In this document: piece by piece, positions 17,522 through 27,346 of the stretch | How the letters are laid out: the number at the start of each line of letters is the position of its first letter | How positions within the stretch are numbered: position 1 is the stretch's first letter | Source of the DNA: Roseovarius confluentis | GTDB lineage: Bacteria > Pseudomonadota > Alphaproteobacteria > Rhodobacterales > Rhodobacteraceae | Length of the DNA: 64,000 nt | Direction of reading: 5' to 3' | NCBI RefSeq assembly: GCF_002917925.1 | Contig: NZ_PPFE01000006.1 | Coordinates: 62,001 to 126,000 of the forward strand | Notes under the pieces: model-generated | What the model was told of the DNA's origin: nothing | The model's database searches: none | Seen by the model: only the letters and a program-made list of their open reading frames with translations | Translations under genes and position numbers: made by a program

Positions 17522-19183
17522 ATGCCCGAACGGCGTATCCTTTCTGTCTGGTTCCCCCGGCTGGGGGCCGAACGGCTGCTGCGGCGGACCGGGCTGGATG
17601 CGGACGTGCCTTTTGCCGTGGTGCGCGACACCGGGCAGATGCAGGTGCTGTGCTCGCTGTCCGAGGCGGCCGAGGCGGCGGGGCTGCGGGGGGGCCAGCC
17701 CTTGCGCGATGCCCATGCGATGTGCGCCACGCTGGTCACGAAACTGCAAAACCCGCATCAGGAGGCGGCGTTCCTGGCCAGCCTCGGGCGGTGGGCCGAA
17801 CGGCTGAGCCCGTGGGTGGCGACGCAGCCACCCGACGCGTTGCTGCTGGACATCACGGGCTGTGCCCACCTCTTTGGCGGGGAAGAGGCGATGGCCCGAC
17901 AAGTCATTGAGGAGGCGGCGATTTTCGGGCTGACCACGCGCTGCGGGCTGGCCGGAACCGTGGGCGCGGCTTGGGCGCTGGCGCGCTATGCCGGGGCCGT
18001 GCCGGGCGCGCATCGCAGCGGCGACGCCATCGACCAGGAGGCCCGCGCGACCCGCTCCCGCGCGGCAAAGCGGCGGCATTGGGAAAGGGGCGGCGCAGCG
18101 CCGGTGGCGGGCGTAAGCCGTTCGAATCAAAGGCCGTTTTCCATCGCGCCACCGGGAAAAGCGCGCACCTTCCTCTCCCCCCTGCCCATCGCCGCCCTGC
18201 GGCTGGAAGAAGAGCAAGTCGCCGCCCTGAACCGGCTGGGCCTGCGCAAGATCGGTGACCTGCTGAATCAGCCGCGCGGGCCGCTGGCGCGGCGCTTTGG
18301 CCGGGGGCTGCTCTTGCGGATGGATCAGGCGATCGGCGCGGCGCCCGAGCCGGTGTCGCCCGCGCGGGTGAAGCCGCGGCTGGCGACACGGCTGACCCTG
18401 CCAGAACCCATTGGTTTGATTGACGATTTGCAGGCCGGGCTGGACCGGCTGGTGCCGCGGCTGTGCCAGCTTCTGGCGGACCAGGGAGAAGGCGTGCGCA
18501 AGGTCCGGCTGGAGGCGTGGCGGGCCGATGGCACCATGGGCTGGATCGAGGCGGGGCTGGCGCGGGCGACGGACGAGCCCGACCGCATCCGCCCCCTGCT
18601 GGCCATGCGGCTGGATGAGATCGACGCAGGCTTTGGCATCGACACGTTGCGCCTGATCGCGGCCGTCAGCGAGCCCATACAGCACCGCACCGCCGCGGGT
18701 CACCTGGATGCCACCGCCGCCGCCCGAGACCGGCTGGCGCGGGATACGGGCGTGGAGGATCTGATCGGTCGGATCGGCGGGCGGATCGGGCTGGAGGCGA
18801 TCACCCGCCTGCATCCGGCAAGCAGCCATATCCCTGAAAAAACGTCACAAATCCTGGCCGCCGCATGGTCCGAGCCGGCAGCGGAGTGGCCCCGGCCCGC
18901 CACGCCGCGCCCCTTGCTGATCTGGGGCCCCGAGCCGGTGAACGCCCCGGACGTGCCACACCTGCCCGCCACCTTCCGATGGCGCGGGCGGGCGCATGAC
19001 CTGGCCGAGGCGAAGGGGCCGGAACGGATCGCGCCCGAATGGTGGCTGGACGATCCGAACTGGCGGTCTGGCGTGCGGGATTACTGGCAGGTGGTCACCG
19101 GACGGGGGGAACGGTTGTGGCTGTATTATGCCCATGGTGGGACGATGTCATCGGGATGGTTCTGTCAGGGGCGGTTTGCGTAG
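17522..19183 (+). CDS. imuB: ImuB, catalytically degenerate Y-family polymerase of the mutasome
   Basis: 553 residues. The N-terminal RRILSVWFPRLGAERLLRR replaces the usual DxDxFFASVE motif, and PPDALLLDITGCAHLFGG lacks the SxDE catalytic pair, as in ImuB, which tethers the error-prone polymerase DnaE2 to the clamp instead of synthesising. The DQEARATRSRAAKRR stretch and the region around LPIAALRL, then LNRLGLRKIGDL are typical of ImuB. A LexA box 31 bases upstream supports the start at 17522 and SOS induction. Usually the order is imuA-imuB-dnaE2; here neither partner flanks it: upstream is a divergent arsR, downstream a repeat-filled spacer. Confidence 0.9.
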   Translation: MPERRILSVWFPRLGAERLLRRTGLDADVPFAVVRDTGQMQVLCSLSEAAEAAGLRGGQPLRDAHAMCATLVTKLQNPHQEAAFLASLGRWAERLSPWVATQPPDALLLDITGCAHLFGGEEAMARQVIEEAAIFGLTTRCGLAGTVGAAWALARYAGAVPGAHRSGDAIDQEARATRSRAAKRRHWERGGAAPVAGVSRSNQRPFSIAPPGKARTFLSPLPIAALRLEEEQVAALNRLGLRKIGDLLNQPRGPLARRFGRGLLLRMDQAIGAAPEPVSPARVKPRLATRLTLPEPIGLIDDLQAGLDRLVPRLCQLLADQGEGVRKVRLEAWRADGTMGWIEAGLARATDEPDRIRPLLAMRLDEIDAGFGIDTLRLIAAVSEPIQHRTAAGHLDATAAARDRLARDTGVEDLIGRIGGRIGLEAITRLHPASSHIPEKTSQILAAAWSEPAAEWPRPATPRPLLIWGPEPVNAPDVPHLPATFRWRGRAHDLAEAKGPERIAPEWWLDDPNWRSGVRDYWQVVTGRGERLWLYYAHGGTMSSGWFCQGRFA

Positions 19184-19225
19184 GCGAATCAAAAGGTTAA
19201 CGGGGTGGATCGTGGGAAATCCGAT

Positions 19226-19269
19226 GTCGGTATCGCGTCGGTATCCGGGTGGTATCGCGACGGTGCGGT
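19226..19269 (+). repeat. 44 bp dispersed repeat, copy 1
   Basis: The 44 bases beginning GTCGGTATCGCGTCGGTATC and ending GACGGTGCGGT are identical to the reverse complement of 61474-61517. It contains a short internal repeat (GTCGGTATC spelled twice in 20 bases). The flanks are similar but diverged. Confidence 0.85.
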
Positions 19270-19416
19270 GTCCCGGGGGCCGGAATTAACCGGGCGTTCG
19301 GGGCGCGTGGGTTTTCACCCACCCTACGCGGGATCGCGGATGGGGAGGAGGGCCCGGGTCGAGCCCGGGACGGGGTGGGCGCAGGCCGGGATATTTCCTG
19401 GCATGGCCGGGCGACC

Positions 19417-19579
19417 GTCAGACCGCGGGCTGGCGGACTGACGGATGTTCAGGGCGCTTTATGGCAGCCAAGTCCGTTGGTGTTCAAATCGAAGAGCCGA
19501 CGTCAGCCAACCGCCAGACCGGGGGGCGGTCTGACGATCGCGCGGCGGCGCGGCAGCGCCGCGCCTTTGTTCCGCGCGA
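19417..19579 (+). repeat. Dispersed intergenic repeat, copy A (about 160 bp)
   Basis: This copy shares ordered blocks with copies B (45877-46070) and C (61046-61291, inverted): CAGACCGCGGGCTGGCG, TTCAGGGCGCTTTATGG, GTCAGCCAACCGCCAG, GATCGCGCGGCGGC and TTCCGCGCG. It is the shortest copy and lacks the GCGATTGC-type hairpin in the middle. No inverted terminal repeat or target duplication was recognised. Confidence 0.75.
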
Positions 19580-19597
19580 GACGAGAGACAAGCCGTC

Positions 19598-19618
19598 ATC
19601 CCGGACTTGATCCGGGAT
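19598..19618. repeat. CCCGGA-type inverted repeat
   Basis: The arms ATCCCGGA and TCCGGGAT surround CTTGA. It lies 36-56 bases downstream of the tdm stop and may act as its 3' hairpin. Related elements are at 38745-38775, 54660-54715 and 61401-61424; this sequence type is very common in alphaproteobacterial spacers. Confidence 0.7.
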
Positions 19619-19653
19619 CTCTCGGGTCAGGCCCAAGGATGACGGAAACGGGT

Positions 19654-22026
19654 TCAGCCGTAGTTGCCCTTCACCCGTTCCTTGGTGGGGTCGAAATGCG
19701 GGTAGGGCACCACCTTGGCCTTCAGGCGTTTCTGCAAGCCATCGAGCTGGCCCACCTCGATATCGGTGCCCGGCTCGGCATGGGTGACGTCCACGCGAGC
19801 CAGCGCGATGTTCTTGCCGAGGATGGGGGATTTGACGGCGGAGGTCACCTCGCCCACCTGCGCCTTGCCGATGCGAACGCAATCGCCGGGGCTGGCGACA
19901 CGGCCGCCTTCCAGTTCCAGCCCGACCATCTTGCGATGCGGGTGGGCCTTGCGTTCTTCCAGTGCGGCGCGCCCGATGAAATCGTCGTTCTTGGACTTGA
20001 GCGGCACCGCGAAACCGATGCCGGCCTCGAACGGGTCGGTCTGGTCGTCGAACTCACTGCCCGCAAAGATCAGCCCCGCCTCGATCCGGATCATGTCGAG
20101 CGCGGCGAGGCCAAGCGGCTTCAGTCCCATCGGCTCGCCGACGGTCCAGATCGTGTCGAACACCTCTTCGGCGTCCTTGGGGTGGCAAAAGATCTCGTAG
20201 CCCAACTCGCCGGAATACCCCGCCCGGCCCACCACGATCGCCGTGCCGTCGAAATCGTTCAGGCGCGCGGGGGTGAAGCGGAACATGCCCAATTCCTCCA
20301 GCGTCGGATTCGCGGGCGCGGTCCAGATGATCTGTTTCAGGATATCCCGCGACAGAGGCCCCTGCACGGCCACGTTATGCAGCTGATCGGTGGAATTGCG
20401 GACCCAGGCGTTCAGGCCCAGTTTCTCGGCCTGTTCACGGATCCACAGACCCGACGTGTCGTTGCCGCCGATCCAGCGGAAGGCATTCTCGCCCATGCGA
20501 AACAGCGTGCCGTCGTCGATCATGCCGCCGTGTTCATAGCAGATGGCGGTATAGACCAGTTGCCCCACGGCCAGCTTCTTGACGTTGCGGGTGACGCAAT
20601 ACTGCATCAGTTCCTCGGCGTCGGGGCCTGTGACCTCGTACTTGCGCAGGGGCGACAGGTCCATGATCGCCGCCTTCTCGCGGCAGGCCCAGTATTCGCC
20701 GATCGTGCCAACCGACGGGAAGCTGTTCGGCAGCCAGTACCCGTTATACTCGACAAAGTCCCGCGTGTGCTTGGCAAAGCAGTTGTGGAACCCGGTTTCC
20801 TTGGTGTGTTCCAAAGGCGCCTCCGCTGATTTTCTGTAGCCGATGGAGCGGCTGAAGCTGTTGGTCTCACCATAGGTGCGGACCTGGATATCGGTGGGGT
20901 TCCAGCCGTTCGCCTCGTCCACGTCGCAGGGACAGGCGGTGGAAATGCAGACCAGATCGGTCAGCGCGCGCAAAAGCACGTAATCGCCCGGGCGCGACCA
21001 CGGGTCGTCCATGCCCAGCGTGTTGGTCTCGTCCAGCATGGTGTTGAAGAAGAAGTTGATCGCGGGCCAGCCGGCGCGGGGGCGCACGCCGTATTGTTCG
21101 AGATCCTTGTTCATGTTCTCGGAACAGTTGACGTGACCGGGATAACCCAGTTCCTCGTAATACCGCGCGGTGCAGGCGAGGCCGAACGTATCGTGCCGCC
21201 CGCAGGTGTCCTGCACGATCTCGACCAGCGGTTCCTGGTCGACGTTCCAGTATTTCGCGAAGATACCCGGCTGGGGGTAGAGCGAGCCCATCAGGGTGCG
21301 GGTCGTGGTCGGGTCGATCTCGCGGTCGAGGCCCTTGTCGAGCGAGCGCAGCGAGAACGCCTGGAAGTCCGAGCATTCGCGGCCTTGCACGTCGAGGACC
21401 TGGATGAACTGGCCCTTCTGCACGTGATAGGATTTCGCCTCGCCCGGCTGGATGTTGATGTCGTGGATCGGGTCGGCCAGCGGGTCGGGCGGCATGTGTC
21501 CGCCCTTGGCGACGCCGGGATCGGCGCGGCGGATATAGAGGATAAGGTCGGTGGGCGGGGCCTGCGTGCCCGGGTCCATCGGGCCGCCGGGGGCGGCGAC
21601 GATCAGTAACCCGTCGCTGTCGGCCTGGAATGTCGCCATCTCACCGGCGCGGGAGCCTTCGGAGAACACCTTGATGCACTGCGCGTCGCCCAGCTTGAAC
21701 CCGGCGCGGTCGAGCGCCGAGGCCACGCGGCGGCCCGAGACCGAGCCATTGTCCAGGACCGACAGAACGCCGTCCGGGCGGCCGTGGCTGGAAGCGCCGA
21801 GGCGGCCGGGGTCGGACTTGCCGTCGGGGGTAAAGAAGACCATCTCGCCCGGTTGCAGCCCCTGGAAATCCAGCACCGACACCTCGTCTCCGCGATAGAT
21901 CGGCACGGCGCGCGATCCGCCGCCGGGGATGGGGTGTCGTTCCGTTCCGTGGGGCAGGATGGGCAGGCCGGGCGTGATGACGCCGGCGCGTTCATACGGG
22001 GTCTCGAAGACAGGCTTAACGGTCAT
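19654..22026 (-). CDS. tdm: Trimethylamine N-oxide demethylase (DUF1989 plus GcvT fusion)
   Basis: 790 residues. Residues about 30-390 form the DUF1989 region: VLDVQGRECSDFQAFSL, then CSENMNKDLEQYG and CISTACPCDVDEANGWNP; Asp220, Cys285, Cys365 and Cys367 are the likely zinc ligands. Residues about 410-790 are a GcvT-type folate domain (YEHGGMIDDGTLFR with the catalytic Asp pair, LAALDMIRIEAGLIFAG). This architecture is that of Tdm from Methylocella and Ruegeria, which splits TMAO into dimethylamine and formaldehyde and passes formaldehyde to tetrahydrofolate. The adjoining TMAO-type ABC transporter supports this. The ATG at 22026 has AAGGCA upstream; a GTG at 22044 is less likely. DMSP demethylase DmdA lacks DUF1989. 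Confidence 0.88.
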   Translation of the reverse strand: MTVKPVFETPYERAGVITPGLPILPHGTERHPIPGGGSRAVPIYRGDEVSVLDFQGLQPGEMVFFTPDGKSDPGRLGASSHGRPDGVLSVLDNGSVSGRRVASALDRAGFKLGDAQCIKVFSEGSRAGEMATFQADSDGLLIVAAPGGPMDPGTQAPPTDLILYIRRADPGVAKGGHMPPDPLADPIHDINIQPGEAKSYHVQKGQFIQVLDVQGRECSDFQAFSLRSLDKGLDREIDPTTTRTLMGSLYPQPGIFAKYWNVDQEPLVEIVQDTCGRHDTFGLACTARYYEELGYPGHVNCSENMNKDLEQYGVRPRAGWPAINFFFNTMLDETNTLGMDDPWSRPGDYVLLRALTDLVCISTACPCDVDEANGWNPTDIQVRTYGETNSFSRSIGYRKSAEAPLEHTKETGFHNCFAKHTRDFVEYNGYWLPNSFPSVGTIGEYWACREKAAIMDLSPLRKYEVTGPDAEELMQYCVTRNVKKLAVGQLVYTAICYEHGGMIDDGTLFRMGENAFRWIGGNDTSGLWIREQAEKLGLNAWVRNSTDQLHNVAVQGPLSRDILKQIIWTAPANPTLEELGMFRFTPARLNDFDGTAIVVGRAGYSGELGYEIFCHPKDAEEVFDTIWTVGEPMGLKPLGLAALDMIRIEAGLIFAGSEFDDQTDPFEAGIGFAVPLKSKNDDFIGRAALEERKAHPHRKMVGLELEGGRVASPGDCVRIGKAQVGEVTSAVKSPILGKNIALARVDVTHAEPGTDIEVGQLDGLQKRLKAKVVPYPHFDPTKERVKGNYG

Positions 22027-22059
22027 GGATGTGCCTTTTATCACTCGCGAATTGTGGCA

Positions 22060-24066
22060 TCAATCGAGGCCCAGCGCCTTCTTGCGCCGGTTGGCCCAGC
22101 TGAGGATCGCCATGTCGAAGGTCAACGCCATGAGCGAGACATTGATCCCGAGGACGAAGTTTTTCCCCAGGTCCGTGCCCGCCAGCGTGCGCTGAAGCTC
22201 CTGGCCCAGGTCCTGCGTGCCGATGAAGGCCGCGATGATGACCATGAAGAAGGCGAACATGATGCCCTGGTTGAAGCCGACGGCCATGGTGGGCATGGCC
22301 AGCGGCAATTGCACCGAGGTCAGTTTCTGCCAGCGCGAGCAGCCGGCCATGTCGGCGGCCTCGGTCAGTTCGGGGGGCACGCTGCGCAGCCCCTCGATGG
22401 TGTAGCGGGTGAGCGGGACCATGGTGAAGATCACGATGGACAGCACCACGGTGGTGTCGGTGATCCCGAAGAGCATGATCGCCGGCAAAAGGTAGATGAA
22501 GCTTGGGAATGTCTGCGCGGTGTCGCAGGCCAGCAGCATCCGTTCTGACCATTTTTCGGACCGCGCGGCGAGGATGCCGATGGGAATGCCGATCATCATC
22601 GAGATCGCCATGGCCGACAGCACCGAGTAGAGCGTGATGACCGACCGGTCCCACCAGCCGGAGAAGGCGACGATGGAGAAGAAGATCGCGGCGTAGATCG
22701 CCGGTTTCTTGCCGCCCACGCCGTAGGCGAAGGCCACCACCAGCAGGATGAAGGCCGAGGTTGGAATCCACAGAAGCGCGTCGCGGAAGGGGATCAGGAC
22801 CCAGACGTTCAGCACATAGCGGATGGTGCCGGTGATCGCCTCGACGGAATCGAGGTTGAGGAAGGTCTCGAACACGCCGTCGATCTCGCGCCCCATGGAC
22901 AGCGATTGGCGGCGGCCGACCTCGTTCAGGATCTCGATCGGTTGCGCCAGAAGGTACAGCCCGGCGAAGACCACCACGGACAGGACGGTGTACTTGTAGC
23001 GAATGTAGAACGGCGTGTCCTTGGGGTGATGCTCGGGCAGCTTGCGCACCCACGCCTTTGACAGGCGGTCGAGGGTGATCGCGACGAGCACGATGGTGAT
23101 CCCGATCTCGAAGGAGCGGCCCAGTTTCAGGCTGTTCATCATCGCCAGCAGCTTGCCGCCAAGCCCCGGCATCCCGATGAAGGCCGTCAGAACGACCATG
23201 GCGAGGCAGAGCATGATGACCTGGTTCACGCCGACGAGGATTTCGGTACGGGCCGAGGGGATGAACACCTTGGTCAGCATCTGCCAGCGCGAGGCGCCCG
23301 ACATCTTGCCGGCCTCGACGATTTCGGGCGAGACCTTTTTCAGACCCACGGTCGTCATCAGGATCATCGGCGGGGTGGCATAGATCGTGGTGGCAATGGC
23401 CCCCGCGGTGGGGCCGACCTTGAAGAAGATCACGGCAGGCAGAAGGTAGGTGTAGAAGGGCAGCGTCTGCATGACGGCCAGCAGCGGCTTGATCGCGTTG
23501 TCGAACCACTTGTATTTCCAAGCCGCGATGCCGACGATCAGGCCCACGAAAAAGCCCAGGGGGGCCGCGACCAGCAGCACCGAAAGGGTCTGCATCGTCA
23601 GTTCCCACTGGCCCATGAACGCGGTCCAGACGAAGGTGCCGCCCGCCAGCAGCGACAGTTTCCAGCCGCCCAGGTAATAGCCGATGACGGCCGCGAGGCC
23701 CGCCACGGCGGCCCACGGGATGGGGTCGGCCATGTAGGGCCAGCGGTACTTGCCTTCCAGCAGGTTGGCGGTGACGCCCAGCAGGAAATCCAGCGGGCCT
23801 TCGGCGAACCAGCGGGTGATGTAGATCAGGCCAAAGCGCCCTTCCTGCATGTCGCCGGTGATGAAGTCGAAGAACGCATCGAGCCACTGCGCCAGCGGGG
23901 GGATCCATGCCTCGGGCAGGCGGACGAGGAAATCCGGCAGGATGGGCTTGGCCGCGCACAGCAAGATCGCGGCCAGTAAAAGCGCCACCCGCACGGGGTC
24001 GCGGGTGGCCCCGGGCTGGCGCATCGACAGGGAGGTGCGGGTGGCGTTCGTGGCGACATCAGCCAT
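22060..24066 (-). CDS. tmoW: TMAO ABC transporter permease with two fused permease domains
   Basis: 668 residues containing two ProW-like permease units in tandem: the first around residues 150-340 (EAGKMSGASRWQMLTKVFIP is its EAA loop), the second around 430-660 (EAADMAGCSRWQKLTSVQLP is its EAA loop). ProW/OpuAB permeases usually carry one unit and dimerise; here the dimer is covalent. Each EAA loop would contact one ATPase subunit. The start overlaps the ATPase stop by 8 bases and tdm follows after 33 bases, so the genes form one operon. The substrate is inferred from tdm. Confidence 0.87.
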   Translation of the reverse strand: MADVATNATRTSLSMRQPGATRDPVRVALLLAAILLCAAKPILPDFLVRLPEAWIPPLAQWLDAFFDFITGDMQEGRFGLIYITRWFAEGPLDFLLGVTANLLEGKYRWPYMADPIPWAAVAGLAAVIGYYLGGWKLSLLAGGTFVWTAFMGQWELTMQTLSVLLVAAPLGFFVGLIVGIAAWKYKWFDNAIKPLLAVMQTLPFYTYLLPAVIFFKVGPTAGAIATTIYATPPMILMTTVGLKKVSPEIVEAGKMSGASRWQMLTKVFIPSARTEILVGVNQVIMLCLAMVVLTAFIGMPGLGGKLLAMMNSLKLGRSFEIGITIVLVAITLDRLSKAWVRKLPEHHPKDTPFYIRYKYTVLSVVVFAGLYLLAQPIEILNEVGRRQSLSMGREIDGVFETFLNLDSVEAITGTIRYVLNVWVLIPFRDALLWIPTSAFILLVVAFAYGVGGKKPAIYAAIFFSIVAFSGWWDRSVITLYSVLSAMAISMMIGIPIGILAARSEKWSERMLLACDTAQTFPSFIYLLPAIMLFGITDTTVVLSIVIFTMVPLTRYTIEGLRSVPPELTEAADMAGCSRWQKLTSVQLPLAMPTMAVGFNQGIMFAFFMVIIAAFIGTQDLGQELQRTLAGTDLGKNFVLGINVSLMALTFDMAILSWANRRKKALGLD

Positions 24067-25096
24067 TGGCGCTGTCCCCCAGAAGCACCTCCAGCGCCTC
24101 TTGCCGGGCCATCACGCCCATCACCTTGCCGTCCTTGCCCGCCACCGGCAGATGCTCGCGCGGGTCGCTGACAAGCTGGCGCGCGATCTGGTGAATGGTG
24201 CGGTCGCCGTCGATTGCGTCACCTTCGACGGCGTGTCCGTTGACGGGTTTGGCCAGAACGCTGGCATGAACGACATGCGCCTTGTCGATATCCTCGGTGA
24301 ACTTGCGGACATATTCGGTCTGCGGGTCCAGCACGATCTGGTCGGGCGTGTCGCATTGCTCGATCGCGCCGTCCTTCATGATGGCGATACGGTCGGCCAG
24401 GCGCAGCGCCTCGTCGAAATCGTGGGTAATGAAAACGATGGTCTTGCCCAGCATCGCCTGAAGGCGCAGGAACTCGTCCTGCATCTCGCGCCGGATCAGC
24501 GGGTCGAGGGCCGAGAACGGCTCGTCGAGAAACCAGATATCGGGCTCGATGGCGAGGCTGCGGGCGATGCCGACGCGCTGTTGCTGGCCGCCGGACAATT
24601 CGCGCGGGAAATATTCCTCGCGTCCTTCAAGCCCCACCAGCTTGATAACCTCCAAAGCGCGTTCGCGGCGCGCGTGCCGGTCCTGCCCGCGCATTTCCAG
24701 CGGGAACGCCACGTTTTCCAGAACCGTGCGGTGCGGCAACAGGCCGAAGGACTGAAACACCATCCCCATCTTGGAGCGGCGCAACTCGATCAGCTCTTTC
24801 TCGGGCAGGGCCATGATGTCCTGGCCCTCGACCTCGATCGTGCCGCCGGTGATGTCGTGCAGGCGCGAAAAACAGCGCACCAGCGTGGACTTGCCGGAGC
24901 CGGAAAGCCCCATGATGACCAGCATCTCGCCCTTGGCGACCTCGACCGACACATCCTTGACCCCGGCGATATAACCATCGGCGCGGATATCCTCGTAACT
25001 GTGCCCGGCGGGCATGGATTTGAGGTATTGGCGCGGGTTGGGGCCGAAAAGCTTCCACGCGTTGCGGCAGGAAATGACGGGGCTGTCCGAGGTCAT
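24059..25096 (-). CDS. tmoV: TMAO ABC transporter ATP-binding protein
   Basis: 345 residues, ProV/OpuAA type. Walker A is GLSGSGKSTL, the Q-loop is MVFQSFGLLPHRTV, the signature is LSGGQQQRVGIARSL, Walker B is IWFLDEPFSALDP, and the H-loop is VFITHDFDEALRL. After the ATPase core a C-terminal region (about 270-345) resembles a single CBS-like module, IHQIARQLVSDPREHLPVAG, as in osmoregulated glycine-betaine ATPases. The ATG at 25096 is chosen because the preceding open frame overlaps the tmoX stop region and lacks similarity. Part of tmoX-tmoV-tmoW-tdm. Confidence 0.87.
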   Translation of the reverse strand: MTSDSPVISCRNAWKLFGPNPRQYLKSMPAGHSYEDIRADGYIAGVKDVSVEVAKGEMLVIMGLSGSGKSTLVRCFSRLHDITGGTIEVEGQDIMALPEKELIELRRSKMGMVFQSFGLLPHRTVLENVAFPLEMRGQDRHARRERALEVIKLVGLEGREEYFPRELSGGQQQRVGIARSLAIEPDIWFLDEPFSALDPLIRREMQDEFLRLQAMLGKTIVFITHDFDEALRLADRIAIMKDGAIEQCDTPDQIVLDPQTEYVRKFTEDIDKAHVVHASVLAKPVNGHAVEGDAIDGDRTIHQIARQLVSDPREHLPVAGKDGKVMGVMARQEALEVLLGDSANG

Positions 25097-25187
25097 GAGG
25101 GGCGCAGGTCCTTGATGAAACGCCGGCGGTACGAGCCGCCGGCAAGGCCCTGCCCGGTGCGTCACCGGACAGGGAAAGGCGAAGAGA

Positions 25188-26332
<1,145 letters not shown>

Positions 26333-27262
26333 ATGCTGCGCAATCGCGCCGTGTTGCCGCGCCTTGAGTACCTGCTGGCCTTCGAGGTGGCAGCGGACCT
26401 GGAAAGCTTTGCCGCGGCGGGCAAGGAACTGAACGTCTCGGAAACCGCCATCAGCCGCAAGATCCGGCTGCTGGAGCAGCATTACCAATGCGCGCTCTTC
26501 GTGCGGGGGCACCGCTCGGTGCAGCTGACGGATATGGGGCGCAAGCTGCTTTCGGGGATCACGCCGGCGCTGAAGACGCTGGTGCGGGTGTCCGAGGACA
26601 TGTGCGCGGACCTCGAGAAAAGCACGGTGCGACTGGCGGCGACCAACTCGGTCTCGTCGCTGTGGCTGATGCCGCGGCTGCGGGCCTTTCACGAGGCGAA
26701 TTGCAACATCACCATCGCACTCACGTCATCGGACGTGGACGAAGAGTGCCTGGCCGAGGGCATGGACCTTGCGATCCTGCGCGGCGAGGGCGACTGGCCC
26801 GGGTTCGAGGCGACGCAGCTTTTCGGCGAGACGGTGTTTCCGGTCTGTGCGCCGGGCTACCTGCAGGGGCAGGCGCGGATCGACAGTATCGAGGCGCTGC
26901 GCCAGCACGACCTGATCGAGGTCAGCAACAACCACACCGAATGGCTGAACTGGCGCACCTGGCTGGACCGGAAAGGCGCGGACCCGGACTCGGTGCGCCC
27001 GTCGGCGTCGGTCAATACCTATCCGCTGGCGATCCAGGCGGCGCGGGATGGCCTGGGCGTCGCGCTGGGCTGGGGGCATCTGGTGGATCACCACCTGCAA
27101 TCAGGCGACCTGATCCGGCCCATGGGGGGCGAGCATGTGCGCACGCGCTCGGGCTATTACCTGTTGCGACGGCAGGGGGTCGAGCCGCGCAACGAAAGCG
27201 CCATCGTGGCGCATTGGCTGCTGCAGGAAAGTGCCGCACGCCAGAGATACGCGGCGGAGTGA
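26333..27262 (+). CDS. LysR-family regulator (GcvA-like), probable regulator of the TMAO operon
   Basis: 309 residues. The N-terminal HTH reads LPRLEYLLAFEVAADLESFA and then AAGKELNVSETAISRKIRLLEQ, the GcvA-like LysR subgroup. The effector domain contains NSVSSLWLMPRLRAFHEAN, also typical. The ATG at 26333 is preferred over GTG 26324 because AGGAG (26320-26324) is 8 bases before it. It is divergent from tmoX across 188 bases, the normal layout for a LysR gene and its target operon, so it is likely to respond to TMAO or a product; this is inference. Confidence 0.85.
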   Translation: MLRNRAVLPRLEYLLAFEVAADLESFAAAGKELNVSETAISRKIRLLEQHYQCALFVRGHRSVQLTDMGRKLLSGITPALKTLVRVSEDMCADLEKSTVRLAATNSVSSLWLMPRLRAFHEANCNITIALTSSDVDEECLAEGMDLAILRGEGDWPGFEATQLFGETVFPVCAPGYLQGQARIDSIEALRQHDLIEVSNNHTEWLNWRTWLDRKGADPDSVRPSASVNTYPLAIQAARDGLGVALGWGHLVDHHLQSGDLIRPMGGEHVRTRSGYYLLRRQGVEPRNESAIVAHWLLQESAARQRYAAE

Positions 27263-27277
27263 AACACGGGGCGTATT

Positions 27278-27302
27278 GCAGATTATTCTGCGAATAATCT
27301 GC
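27278..27302. repeat. AT-rich perfect palindrome (11 bp arms)
   Basis: The arms GCAGATTATTC and GAATAATCTGC flank TGC. It begins 16 bases after the LysR stop and is followed immediately by a second, 30 bp palindrome. The AT-rich sequence stands out from the GC-rich genome. Possible bidirectional terminator or member of a palindromic repeat family. Confidence 0.7.
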
Positions 27303-27303
27303 G

Positions 27304-27333
27304 CCCCAGAAAATTCGTACGAATTTTCTGGGG
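27304..27333. repeat. 30 bp perfect palindrome with TTCGTACGAA core
   Basis: Every base from 27304 to 27333 pairs: CCCCAGAAAATTCGT and its exact complement. A near-identical palindrome is at 37023-37052. Both lie in short spacers between a + gene end and a - gene end, as expected for bidirectional terminators. Confidence 0.8.
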
Positions 27334-27346
27334 CTGTACCCATTTC

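Larger units (their letters stand above)
19184..19653. other. 470 bp non-coding spacer filled with repeats
   Basis: No credible gene lies between imuB and tdm. In order the spacer holds a 44 bp sequence that recurs inverted at 61474-61517, a short GTGGGT-TTTC-ACCCAC hairpin (about 19307-19322), a GGGATATTTCC tract, copy A of the 160-245 bp dispersed repeat, and a CCCGGA-type inverted repeat just after the tdm stop. Short open frames here are repeat-derived. Confidence 0.7.

Noticed and set aside
19654..22026. Calling the GcvT fusion DMSP demethylase (dmdA)
   Set aside because: DmdA is a GcvT-type protein without DUF1989; the fusion here and the transporter match Tdm.
26333..27262. LysR gene as gcvA of the glycine cleavage system
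   Set aside because: Its HTH resembles GcvA, but no gcv genes are near and it faces tmoX; kept as a LysR-family regulator without symbol.
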